A stretch of 64,000 bases of DNA, from contig MNCI01004419.1 in assembly GCA_015680685.1 (NCBI GenBank), forward strand, positions 97,241 through 161,240, written 5' to 3'. Shown here piece by piece: positions 34,241-45,210 of this stretch (within the stretch, counting starts at the first letter, position 1; each line of letters begins with the position of its first letter). Made by a program: the position numbers and the translations under genes. This DNA comes from Gnetum montanum (lineage: Eukaryota > Streptophyta > Gnetopsida > Gnetales > Gnetaceae). The notes beneath the pieces are model-generated. The model did no database searches and was not told the DNA's origin. It was given only the letters and a program-made list of their open reading frames with translations.

Positions 34241-35330
34241 AAAATAAGAAGATGAGCTATGGAAAATGGAAAGTGCTAAAGAAAATGATAGGGACCCCTC
34301 CATCAAAAAATAAGAGGTTCAATTTTGTGATGAGGAGGAATCACCACTTGATGAAGTGGTGAACAGAAAGGCCTTGCCCATCCAAAAATTTGTTTCTAAT
34401 ATTTCAGCCAAGGTTAACAAATTATGGAACTCTTTGGATGAAAAATTTCAAACTACTTTAAATATTGTTGAAGAATCCAAAGAACAAAATAGTGATCATA
34501 ATCATACGAGGTAAAAAGAAGTTGAATGTACCTACTAAAGAGGTAAGGGCAAAGCTACTACAGTAGAAGAAGTTATGGAGTCTAACTCTGATGATGAAAC
34601 TAAATGTAACATTTGCCAATATGAACATCCAAGGGGATTTTGTCCTATAGTGTCACACTTAGAAGAGTCATGGATGTATGCATTGAATCATTTCCTAGCA
34701 CATAGGCAAGCTCCAAGATGATTACCTTATCCTCAAGGTAGTCGAAGATAGTTTTACCAACAACAACAAGCTTACTACCCAAGTGGAAATCCTCAAAAAA
34801 CTTATGAATAATACCAATAGTGGTACCAACCATAGTAATGGAAAATGCCACCACCAAGGTAGTAGTACCCTTATAGGCAACCAGATCCATACAGGTATTA
34901 TGTTTAGCATCCCTTCTCCTCTAGAATTTTTGTAAGTCATGCATCATTCCAACATCACTATTATCCTCCAGAGTACCACCAAATACATTCACCATCTACT
35001 TGAGGGAAAAACCAATATCCATATCCATACCATCCTCCGCATCCCTCTACACATACACCTCCACCTTCAACCCAGTTACCTCCTACTCCATCCATGTAGG
35101 GTGAGATTCCTTCACAGCTGCAATAATGAAATGCTATAAGGCTATAGACTCACCATTAGTTTTTGATCCTAGTGGTTTGGACAATCAATCATGAAAAAGA
35201 CTTTCTTCTAACCTAGTAGTCCTCTCCAACCCTCACAACCTACTTCAGCTAATCACCCTACATCTCTAGCATCCTCATCCTCTACATCAAACATCTTCGA
35301 GTGCCCTTCAAAACAAGGGCCACCTAGGAT
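34241..35330 (+). pseudogene. gag: gag, element D, second part
   Basis: It continues the D gag after insertion C. The zinc knuckle CNICQYEHPRGFCP (C-X2-C-X3-H-X4-C) is at about 34,608-34,650, followed by VSHLEESW and a Gln/Tyr/Pro-rich tail (QQQQAYYPSGNPQ-like in the broken frame). Multiple stops. Confidence 0.8.
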
Positions 35331-36100
35331 CTACACTGCAATGTTAACCCATGTAGTTTCTGACTAGATTAAGGCTGGAAATCTTCCTACAAAAATATCT
35401 AATCCAGGAAGTCCACTCATTTATCTTTAGATTGCTAGAAAAGTGCCATGTAAAGCTCTTCTTGACTTTGGTTCCAGAGTTAATTTCATCTCCCATGACA
35501 TGTGCAAGGCCTAGAACCTAGCACCTCTTAAGAAGATCAACATTCATCTAGAGTTAGCAAATTAGTTGATTACTATCCCTCTAGGATTAGTAGAGGACAT
35601 TATGATCACAATTTATGGGTGGTTTTATCCTGTTGGTTTTCTTTTGATCAAGGTGAAAAATTGCAAAAGTGACTTCCCCATCATTATGGGAAGGGCTTGG
35701 TTAATCACACTTGACGCAAGAATGGGTATAAGGCACCTATATTTAGAAATATCCAAGGAAAATTAGGTAGGAAAAATTGAGAAGTATATTCCATGCATCA
35801 CATACAATGATAATAAGTGCAATTGCATGAAAAAGATTTGGTCAATCAAGAGTATCCACATTAAAGCATGCAATCAGTGTGCCCAAGAGATTAATATTCA
35901 AAGGTGTCTATACATAGTAGTTAAAAAGTAGGAGGGTACCCAGTGGTTGATGGATGATTTTGATAGTAGCACAATATTCATGGAGCCAATTGAGATCCTA
36001 ACATGTGCATATGTTAAAGGCATGGAAAAAATTGAACAAGTTCATTCCAAACTCTATAATGAAGATGATGATACCTATTGGGGAGAGTTGGAAATCCTTG
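35330..36100 (+). pseudogene. pro: Aspartic protease, element D
   Basis: LLDFGSRVNFIS shows the active-site loop with D-S-G changed to D-F-G. Then come LELAN, a TAG, LITIPLGLVEDIM, DFPIIMGRAWLITLDA and YLEISKEN. It is homologous to the proteases of B and E. The mutated loop means it would be inactive. Confidence 0.8.
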
Positions 36101-36329
36101 ATCACTTCAAGTAGGAGCCCTTACAACTAAAAACTTTACTAGTTGGTATAAAGTATGCATTTTTAAAGAATGGTAAATCATTCATAATTAATGCCAAACT
36201 TCCTCTTGAGAAAAAGGAAAATTTGTTGAAAGTGGTGAACAAATGGTCAATAGCCTTTTCATGGTCATATCCAAAGCTAATATTAATTGATCCAAGGATA
36301 TGCCAGCATCACATCTACATTGCCCTAAT

Positions 36330-37610
36330 CATGAAGCCTAAAAGATAACCACAGAGGTGTTTGAACCCCAAATTAAATAAAATTGTTAATGAGGAGATAG
36401 AGAAACTCCTCAAAGTAGGCTTTATCTATCCAATCACAAATAGTGAGTGGGATAGCCCACTCATAATTTTACCAAAGAAGGGTTGCAAATGGTGGGTTTG
36501 CATCAACTTTAAAGTGTTGAATATGGAAACATTTAAAGATCATTTTCCTTTTTCATTTGTATATCAAGTGTTATACACCATATTCATGCATTGTTATTAT
36601 AGCTTTTTTGATGGTTATAGTGGCTATAACCAAATCCAAATTTCACCCAAAGATTAGGCCAAGACAACATTCACTAGTCTTTGCGTGACTTTTGCATATT
36701 ATAAGATGCCATTTGGTTTGTGTAATGCTCCTACAACCTTTCAATGCTTGGTCCTTAGTATCTTTCAATAGTAGATTATTAGTGGTGTTGAAGTATTCAT
36801 GGATGACTTTACCACTTATGGAGATACCTTTGAGCAAGCCTTAGATCGACTTGAGAAAGTACTAAAGAGATGTGTAGAGACAAACCTATAGCTCAATTAT
36901 CAAACAAGCGATCTCATGGTTTTATAAGGCATTGTTCTAGGACACCAAATTTCACAAAAAAGGGATTGAGGTAGATCCAAAAAAAATAAGGGTTATCCAA
37001 GGAATAACACATCAACTAGAGATCATTAAAGATGTTTGGTCATTCCTTGGACACACTAGCTACTACTGAAAATTCATAGAGAATTTCTCTAAGATCACAA
37101 AGTCATTTGTAGAGCTTATAAAGAAAGATTTACCTTTCATCTAGACCAAGAAATGTGAACACGCATTCCAAAAATTAAAGAAAAAAGTTGTAGAAACACC
37201 AATCCTAGAAGCACCAGACTAGTCTAGACCATTCCATATCATGACGAATGTGTCTAACTATGCTTTGGGAGTAGTACTCACATAGATGGATGATAAGAAA
37301 CATCCATATTACATCCACTGCATGAGTCAAAGCATTGTGGGAGCATAGTTAAATTACACCACCATGGAGAAAGAACTAATGATAGTGGTGTACATGCTAG
37401 AAACATTTAGGCATTATGTTCTTGGTTACAAAGTATTTCTGCATACGAATCATAGAGCAATTTTCTTCCTCATGAACAAGCCAATGGTAAGCCCTCATGT
37501 CATATAGTGGCTTGTGATCTTGAAAGAACTTGATCTTACTATGGTAGATAAAAAAGGGATTGATAATGTGGTTGTTGATCACCTCTCTTGCTTAATATGG
37601 GATAATTAAG
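36330..37610 (+). pseudogene. pol: Reverse transcriptase and RNase H, element D
   Basis: LNPKLNKIVNEEIEKLLKVG, WWVCINFKVLNMETFKDHF, FFDGYSGYNQIQISPKD, YKMPFGLCNAPTTF and the catalytic box VEVFMDDFTTYG define an Athila/OTA-type RT. RNase H follows with FHIMTNVSNYALG (the catalytic Asp of the usual TDAS is Asn), QLNYTTMEKELMIVVYMLE and VDHLSCL. Frequent TAG codons replace Gln. Confidence 0.88.
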
Positions 37611-37779
37611 AGGAGGAGGGCCCGCTCTCTAATTAGTTTCTAGACAAACTCCTCTTTACAAGAGCAATAAGTGAACAAACGCCTACAAAAGAAACATGGT
37701 ATAGTGACATCCTTACATATCTTCTCACTTAAGAGATGTCAAAAGACTTGGATTTTAGAAAGAAGCAACATTTTCTTCA

Positions 37780-38946
37780 TTAGGCCAAATACTTCATGGA
37801 AATCAATGAACACCTTTATAAGGTATGTGTTGATGGCCTAATTTGTTGGTGTGTCCCTAACAAAGATCAACTTTGCATTCTCCAAGATGCTCATGAATGA
37901 ACTTGCAAAGGCCACTATGTAAGGAGATGCATGGCTATAAAAGTCCTAATGGCAGGATACTATTGGCCTATAATCTTTAGGGATGCCCACCATTTCATCA
38001 AGTCTTGTTAACATTATCAACATGATAAGGGGATGACCACTTACATGGAAGGTCCTCAATAGTGGATTCAACCACTAGAAACTTTGGACATATAGGGCAT
38101 TGACTTCATGGGTCCCATCACAGCCATGTCCAATGGAAAGGTGTATAATATAGTAGCAATTGACTACTGCACAAAATGGGCAAAAGCGATAGCCATTACT
38201 GATTGTACATCATCCATTGCTACCAAATATATATAAAAACATATTGTGAATAGGTTTGGGATGACACGTTCACTAATTTTTGATAATGAAACTCATTTCA
38301 CAAGTGCCAAATTTAGAAAATTAATGCAACACTTGGGGGTAAAACATAAATTAACAACACCTTACCACCCCCAAGCCAATGGTTAAGTAGAGGTAATCAA
38401 TTAGGGGATTACAAAAATAGTAACATGAACCATTAGCAAATATAGGAAGGATTGGAGTACAAAACTTGACAATGCTCTTTAGGCTTATTGTTTAACTTTG
38501 AAACTTCCTATTTTCTATTCTCCCTATAAGTTAGTATATAGAAAGCTTGAAACTCTTCCAATGCAATCCAAGCTCCATATACTCTCAATGGCCTATGATC
38601 TAAACCTTGACCTAAGTATATCATAGAAAGAAAGATTGATCAATCTAAATCTGTTGGATGAAAATCAATTGGTGGCCCTATCCTTGAATGAGGTGAATAA
38701 GGCATTCAGCAAGCAATGTCATGACCTTACAATTAGGAAAGTAAAACTCCAACTAGGAGATAAGTTCCTCTACTAGAATCCCACACATGTACACCAAAAG
38801 AGAAAATTCCAAACATTGTGGGAGGGGCCTTATATAATTGATCAAACCTTTCCCTCTGGGGCCATGATAATCTACAAACCTGATAGCCCAAATAAAAAGC
38901 AATTGGTCAACATTCAACAAGTAAATCCTTTCCTAGAACCAAGATA
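37780..38946 (+). pseudogene. pol: Integrase, element D
   Basis: The HHCC finger is damaged: H of DAHE and GHY remain, and the CxxC reads C, stop, H, Y. The core has GIDFMGPITAMSNGK, DYCTKWAKAIAI, FGMTRSLIFDNETHFTS and YHPQANG, stop, VEVIN; the D, D, E triad can be traced. The C-terminus has KVKLQLGDKFLY and LWEGPYII and ends near 38,946. No chromodomain. Confidence 0.87.
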
Positions 38947-40620
38947 GACTAGTGCAACTACAGCCTCAATAGATGAACAACCACGTTCTATTTTTTAGAT
39001 CTCCTCCTTCCAACTTAGTTATGGGGGAAATGGCCATCTGTGCTAACCATCAAATTAGTCTCTTAGTTTTGCTACTTTTTGTTTTTCACATTTTTTATTT
39101 TTCCAAATTATTTATTTTACAAATTCCTGATTTTTCTAATTTTACACCATCTACCTTTCAACTTTCTTGACTATTTCACATTTTATTATATATTTTGTTT
39201 TGTTTAGTTTGATTTAAGTATGGTATTTCCTCATTTTTGCTAATAAATTTGCTTTATTACCATGGGACACAATGCCACTATTGCTGTTTACTAATGATGG
39301 TTTGTGCTTAATGTGTGATTGTCGATATTTGGTTCCTATTTTTGAATTTTGATGTCTGATGGTTTCGACATGGATTATTTTTCATGGAACAAGTAGTGAG
39401 TCCACATCATCTACCCATCCAATGAAATCTATGGTTTTTCTTGTTCTAGGACTTTGAGATCCCTTCCATTAAAGAAGCTTTTAATCAATTAGTGACCTTG
39501 GTAGTTTCAAAATTAGAAAGGATTCAAAGGTTTGTAAAGGGTGTGACTTCAAAGGAACTTGTTACTCTTTGTACTCTTCTACTTGCTTGAGTGCTTGAGT
39601 TTTTTTCATGAACTTCTTATGGTTCTACACCAACCACTAAAAGGAAGTCAAATAACATTGTTGCATGGTGCAATTCCCATTCAAAAAAAAATAATGGGAA
39701 TTCAAAGCATACCCCTTCAAAATGAATATATTATTGCATGGTGTGGTTTCCATTTCAAAAATATATATATTTAAAAATAAAAAATACAAAAAAAAAAAAC
39801 AAAACAATGTGAATTCAAAGCACATCCCTTGGACAAATAAAATGGGCTACAAGCACTAGTTATGGGACTTGAATAGCATGCACCTATGCATGCAGGTTTC
39901 CTCTAACTAAGGCCCTCTCTCTCACTTCCTACTTCTCTTTTCCTCTCTTTTTGGAATGGTGGTTATTTTGTGGAAGCACTCTTATGTCTTGAGTGAGTGG
40001 ATCAATCTTAGAGTGGTGATGTAAAGTCACTGAAAGCATCTGGTTTTGGTCTGGACTAAGGATGGATCTTCTTAGGTCATTTTAAACATAAATTCCACAA
40101 GGGACTTCTTATGACCTCAATTTGGAACTCCGTTCCACCTTCTCTATCATCCATCCATGCTACCATAACTCACCTCACTACTAAGTTCTATGTTATGCTC
40201 TATGTCTTGATCTGATGTGTTGGGATTCTTAAGTAGATTCTTTTGGCTTAGTCCTCAACTTTTCTAGATCATTAATTAATTATGGGGCCCATGGACTCTT
40301 CAGTTGAGGTTATGCAAGGGCAAAAAGGGCATCAACCTGCTATGGGGAGCTCCCACTTGTATAGCTTTTTTCTTAGTTAGTTAAGGTTTCTTACCTTTAA
40401 CATTTCCACAATCCTATCATTCGCATATTCCATTGAGTATATTACTCAGTGCTCCTTAATCTTTCATTTCATTCATCTACTAAATAAATTTTTCTTCATT
40501 TTTTCAAATTTATGAGCTTCAACACCCTCTTCTCATGTTTTCATATTATTCCTAGTCCTTTAAGCTTTAATTTGATCCCAATTTCATCCAAAAAATTTCC
40601 TGTATTTTGAAAGTTTGATC
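38947..40620 (+). other. Non-coding region between pol and the internal promoter, element D
   Basis: 1.7 kb of T-rich non-coding DNA, homologous to 58,450-59,990 of element E. It includes two diverged direct repeats at about 39,655-39,710 and 39,730-39,835 (a TTGCATGGTG block, CATTTCAAAA and GAATTCAAAGCA), also paired in E at 59,155-59,290. Confidence 0.6.
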
Positions 40621-40651
40621 AAAGTCAATAGAAGTCAATGGTGTTCAATAG

Positions 40652-40710
40652 CTACATCGATAAGGCCTCATCGATGTAGTCTAACGCAATGTGTATAGCT
40701 TATATATACT
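40652..40710 (+). promoter_or_regulatory. Putative internal promoter of element D: palindrome plus TATA
   Basis: A 28-bp palindrome with one mismatched pair (arms CTACATCGATAAGG and CCTCATCGATGTAG) lies at 40,652-40,679, followed by TATATATA at 40,701-40,708. The core CATCGA-yAAGGCCTCr-TCGATG is the same as the U3 palindrome of the D LTRs. The downstream leader shares GGGGAGTTTTTG with C. A GAGGTAAGA donor-like site lies near 40,858. Confidence 0.6.
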
Positions 40711-40987
40711 GCCTAGCACTTTGAATTTTTTTTGTAAATTGCTCATAACACATGGGGAGTTTTTGCAATTTTTCAGAGCCAATAACCTTCTAAGAGATCA
40801 TAACTTCCCAAGAATTTGTCCAAATCACTCTATTTTTCAATCTTTCACTTACGAGAGGTAAGATCTTTATTGTGGGGGCCACAAACCTTAAGGTTTTGGA
40901 TGAAAAATTGATGAAAATTTTTGAAAATTTTTCTAACTTCCCAAAATGGTTGATAACCTTAACAACATATAAACATCAACCTTTTTA

Positions 40988-40992
40988 ACAGT
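40988..40992. repeat. Target site duplication ACAGT, left of solo LTR
   Basis: Repeated at 41,954-41,958. Confidence 0.88.
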
Positions 40993-41953
40993 TGATGAGT
41001 GGCAAGGTACCCCTACACTCAACCATACAAAACGAGCGTAGCATGCGTGATCTGGTTGAACTCCGCAGACTAAATGCCTAAACACTGCAAGGAACACTTG
41101 GGGTTAATTAATCGTTGTCTTCCTAGACTTATTTGTTGTTGTCACGGTGTATGGTTAAGTAAGTACGAGGTATATGATTATTTTGGTATTTTCTGATTTA
41201 TCTCCTATGCTAAACGGTGAAGGGTTGAGAGGCTAAAACTAACTCTAACTACAGCACTAAGTCCTAGTGTCAGCATCCGTTCGCACTTGTCGTACACACC
41301 CTGAACTGTGCAACTGTGGCTACCACATGCTAATCGTTACTAGGATTACCACAAGTAACGCACGTGGTCGAAGCGGTCGTACTAAGGCACCTAACTAGCC
41401 TAAGTGTGACAAGAAGCTGATTCCTTGACTAGCCGTACACATTCGTAGATGCTCATAATCAAGTCGTACTTGCCCCACATTCTAGAAGGTAAGGGTGAGA
41501 GAATCTAATCGCGATGAGTAGCCAATTCCTTGGCTAGCCGTACACGTTCGTCAACGCTCGTAACCAAGTCGTACTCATGCCGCATTACTAGGAAAGTAAT
41601 AAATAACATTAATTAAACCTATCCATGCACTGCAAGGTTTATCCACAAAGTTCATCTTTATTTCTATACACAACTTGCGTTCAGGTACAAAGCTGCTCGA
41701 ATAAAGAACCGTTCACTTGGGGGACTCCTACTGTGGGCACATGGAAAATATTCTATCTCTGGGGTGATCAATCTGTCAAAGCTTTGCTACTTAGTCTATC
41801 TGATAGGAAATGAGGGGACTACCACCTCTTATTTATAGATTTGGTGACGGACCATGATATCGCGTACGCGATATCGCAAGGAAGGACGTGATATCGTGGC
41901 GGACACGATATCGCGTATGCGATATCGTGGCCTGTGCAATTCGCATCTCATCA
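40993..41953 (-). mobile_element. Solo LTR 1 (961 bp) in element D
   Basis: TGATGAGTGGC and CTCATCA ends with ACAGT on both sides and no internal sequence: a solo LTR left by LTR-LTR recombination. It is closest to the C and B LTRs. U3 has the perfect 20-bp palindrome GATATCGCGTACGCGATATC at 41,856-41,875 and a 26-bp palindrome with one mismatched pair at 41,904-41,929. The TATA box (minus) is at 41,837-41,830 and the R hairpin at 41,654-41,708. It keeps many CpG sites, unlike its surroundings, so it is probably the youngest insertion seen. Confidence 0.93.
41415..41580. repeat. Internal duplication in U5 of solo LTR 1
   Basis: ATTCCTTGACTAGCCGTACA with GCTCATAATCAAGTCGTACT (from about 41,418) is repeated about 104 bp later as ATTCCTTGGCTAGCCGTACA with GCTCGTAACCAAGTCGTACT (from about 41,523). 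Confidence 0.75.
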
Positions 41954-42142
41954 ACAGTTAACCCTTTCAACAACCTTTAGGATGATTTATTAATGATAAT
42001 ACATAAATAAATGGTAATTGGATTAATTAAATCAATCATAATCACAACTTAGCCAAGTGTAACTATCCTTAAGAGATAAGACATCTCAATTTCTTTAAGG
42101 TTACACAATGATTTCTAATCCATGGTCTCATTGTGATTATAG
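41954..42142 (+). other. Leader before extra ORF, element D
   Basis: After the ACAGT duplication, a non-coding stretch includes TCATAATCACAACTTAGCCA, also present in E at 60,059-60,078. TGATTATAG just before the ATG at 42,143 could be a splice acceptor. Confidence 0.45.
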
Positions 42143-45011
42143 ATGACATCAAAATTGAAATACCTACAAGAAGGAGAAACCTCACAACCATGAGAGAAGC
42201 AGCCTAGTTCTGGAAGGGTCTAGCAAGAACAAGGCTAGGAACTTCTAGACCCATGTAATGGGAGCTCTTCATGAGGAACCCAAAGTGGAATCTATTCAAC
42301 AAATTCTAGAAGAAGAAGTGTCGATAGAACAATCCCAATGAGGAGAAGTTCCTAGACCCATGCCAAGGCTTGAGGTCACTTTGACTCAAGCCTACCTTGA
42401 TATTAGTAGGTTCCAAGAAATTCAACAATCCATTCTTCAAGAGATAAACTTCAAGCCATTTTTGAAGAAAGCTCGAAAGGATGTTAAGACATAACTAAAA
42501 ACCTCTCCCATGTGGCTAGTAATCATCTCCAGTGGGGAATGGTACATGGAAGAAACATATCTCTTCTAGAGTAGGCAAAGGTTGGAGTCCATTATCAAAA
42601 TCAAGGACATTCAAGTGTCCTACTTAGTAGAAGCAATTGCATAAGCAGTTGGATTTCTTGATACTAGAACACAATTGGCTACATTATCCACAAAAGGCAC
42701 TCCTGAGGTTAAGAGGGATTGGACCTAGCAATGCTATAGGGTTGACAGTAAGGAGTATGGTGTGCTCACATTAGCAAAGTGAATTTACTTCAAGATTGTG
42801 GCCTATCACCTCAATCCAATAATGAGGCCAAGCAAGGTAACCACCTTCTTTGCCTAAACATGTACCCCTCTAAGTGGGAAATTTCTTGTTAACCTTCCAT
42901 AACTGATTTACTTAGAGATCAAGAAGCACTTCAAGGAGAATAAATGTGGAAGGAAGACCCTACACTTTCCGTGCCTCATCAGGAAACTTTGTAAAAGGGT
43001 AGGAATTGTTCACTATTTCAATGATACCCTCAAGTATGCTCATTCGGCCTCATGGATATAGATCATGAAAGATAAAACTCCAACAAAAACTCAAGAAGAG
43101 GGGAAGACACTACCACCACCCACTCAAGAAATAACATTGGAGGTCTACACAACCATTGAGAATTTGTGAAAAATCCAAGAATAGCTCTTAAGTGAATAGG
43201 AGCAACAAGTAGAAATGAGTGGGGTAGATCCATTTGTATACCAACCCATGATGAGTCACCTTAATGAGATGGCCCGAACAATTACCCAAAAGGACAGGGG
43301 TGGTCCAATCTTCTTTTTCCAATGAACATAGCTGCCTATGAGGTTGGATCCTAATTCTCAAGAGGTGATGGTGTCATCATTGCAACACTATTCATTCCCA
43401 AAAATCTCTAGGAATGCCACCACTTTCTTGGTGCAGTTGGAGGAAGGCAAAGAGGAAATTGTCTTGGTGATGTAGCACTATGGATAGGAGATAGTCGCTG
43501 AAGTGGTAGCTTACCATGTAGCTAAACATTAAATCCATCCACAACATCTGTACCAAATGTATCTACACTTCAAGATGTGTAGACGTCTGTAGGCATGGTC
43601 AATAAAAAGTGACGTAGCCTAGCATGAAACGTTGCTGGGAAAAATAATAGGAACCAGGTAACTAACTCTAGACATCATTGATCTTCTAGAGAACATCACT
43701 ACAACCCAATCAAAGCTGCTAAACATAAGGGGTAAATGTATTATCCTAGAGGGTCAACTCAAAATGATCCAAGAAACAAACCAATGCTTGACCATGGAGG
43801 TTGTTGAACTTTGTGCCCAAATTGCAAATCCTACAATCCTCAACCAAATAGTAACAAGAGACAAAGCTTTCAAATAACTTCAAGAATGATTTTAGAAGGT
43901 TGAGGAGGAGGTAGTAATGGCCATATTTAACCAATCCATAGCTGAAGTAGAAACACACTCAATCCAAAAAAACTTGGAATAGATGGGCTAGGAGAATGAA
44001 GCCTTGACCGCACAAAATCATTACCTACAAAATGTTGATGCTCAGAAGGATCAAATGTAGGAATTTATTCATTAACAACAATAGTAGCTTACTAGGGTAA
44101 AAACTAAACTAAGGAGATTGGCCATGAAAAATTGTAATTTATCAATGGAGGAAGTGTATGCCTTGTGCTAAAAATCAACCATCAATATCACCACATGGAA
44201 GAATGAGGTAATCAAATTTGACAAAGTGAAGAATTACGATAGGGACCAAGTTGGCTTACAAAAGGAAGTGAATGAAAAAGAAATTCATATGATGAAAGAA
44301 AAATTGAATGAAGCCCTCTAGAAACTCCAACAAGGAAGAGAGATGTGGCAACCCATCATTTATCGGATTGATGCCTACGACAAAGTAAAGGAGTTGCAAA
44401 TTTAGGAGATGATAGAGTACATGGAGTTGACCAATCTTTGATATGAAAACTTGAAAATGTTAACTATTGAATGACCATGGTTAGAATTAGAATAATAAGT
44501 GGCTAGCTTGTACCTATTATATGAGGTAGAGTTCTAAATCCGCAAAGACACCAAGCAAAAGCTTGAGACTCTCAAAGCCCGATTCAAAGATCAACGATCA
44601 ATCGCTGAGAACCTAACTACATGGATGAATGAATAATAGGAGCTAAAATACATAGTTAGGGAATTTTACATTGAACACAAATAGTTCGTTGCGTGATTTA
44701 TCAATGTAAAGGAGTTATTTCCTACAATCCCATATCCTTGGGATGTGCCCATTACAACCCACATTGGGGAAGCTGCATGGATGGTGCATGATTCCTAGAG
44801 TAAGGAGGAGATAATAAAAGCACTGCTACATAATTTCCACCTCCTTCTTGAAGTTGTAATAGTAGTAGGATAGCCATAGCCACATCAACCACTGCCCATG
44901 TGTGAAGTTAGTGAAGGTCCCTTGGAGCCTCAGGAACCATCAACACCTGAGACTATCTAATCTTCTCCAACAAGCTTCACACCATCAAGGAACATGCTAT
45001 CAAAGTTTTGA
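42143..45011 (+). pseudogene. Extra sense ORF of element D ('putative plant transposon protein' type)
   Basis: About 950 codons with many stops. The N-terminal part is worn. The domain at about 42,400-43,020 reads IYFKIVAYHLNPIMRPSKV, FLVNLPQLIYLEIKKHF and TLHFPCLIRKLCKRVGI. This fits the plant-specific domain typical of Athila-type third ORFs (P-T-S/x, an L-I-I-x-x-I, a L-x-F-P-x-L-I-x-x-L-C-x-x-x-G-V end). A long coiled-coil follows (KEKLNEALQKLQQGREMW at about 44,300). The C-terminus has PWDVPITTHIGEAAWMVHD and a Pro-rich tail ending at 45,011. No transmembrane segment is apparent. Function unknown. Confidence 0.72.
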
Positions 45012-45189
45012 AGAGCTGAGTCATGGTGTTCAATTTTGTGTCCTAAAAACCTTCATTCTTTATAAGGTGTGGATTCGTACTCCTAGGCACTCAATTTTTT
45101 GTCAAGTCGGTCAGTTTGATTTTGTTTCAAGAAAAGTTAGTCAATAATCCCATACCTTTCCAATTTTGTAAAAGAACTCAAGGATCATT

Positions 45190-45210
45190 TTTCATTTAGT
45201 CATGGGGGTA
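45190..45210 (+). promoter_or_regulatory. Polypurine tract, element D
   Basis: TTAGTCATGGGGGTA ends exactly at the 3' LTR start (45,211). The same tract occurs in E at 61,357-61,371. Confidence 0.82.

Noticed and set aside
34645-34940. Two hydrophobic minus-strand ORFs
   Set aside because: Antisense of the Gln/Tyr-rich gag tail of D; no independent support.
42143-45011. Calling the extra ORF an envelope gene
   Set aside because: The position fits, but I see no signal peptide, transmembrane helix or cleavage site; the visible domain is the plant-specific one.
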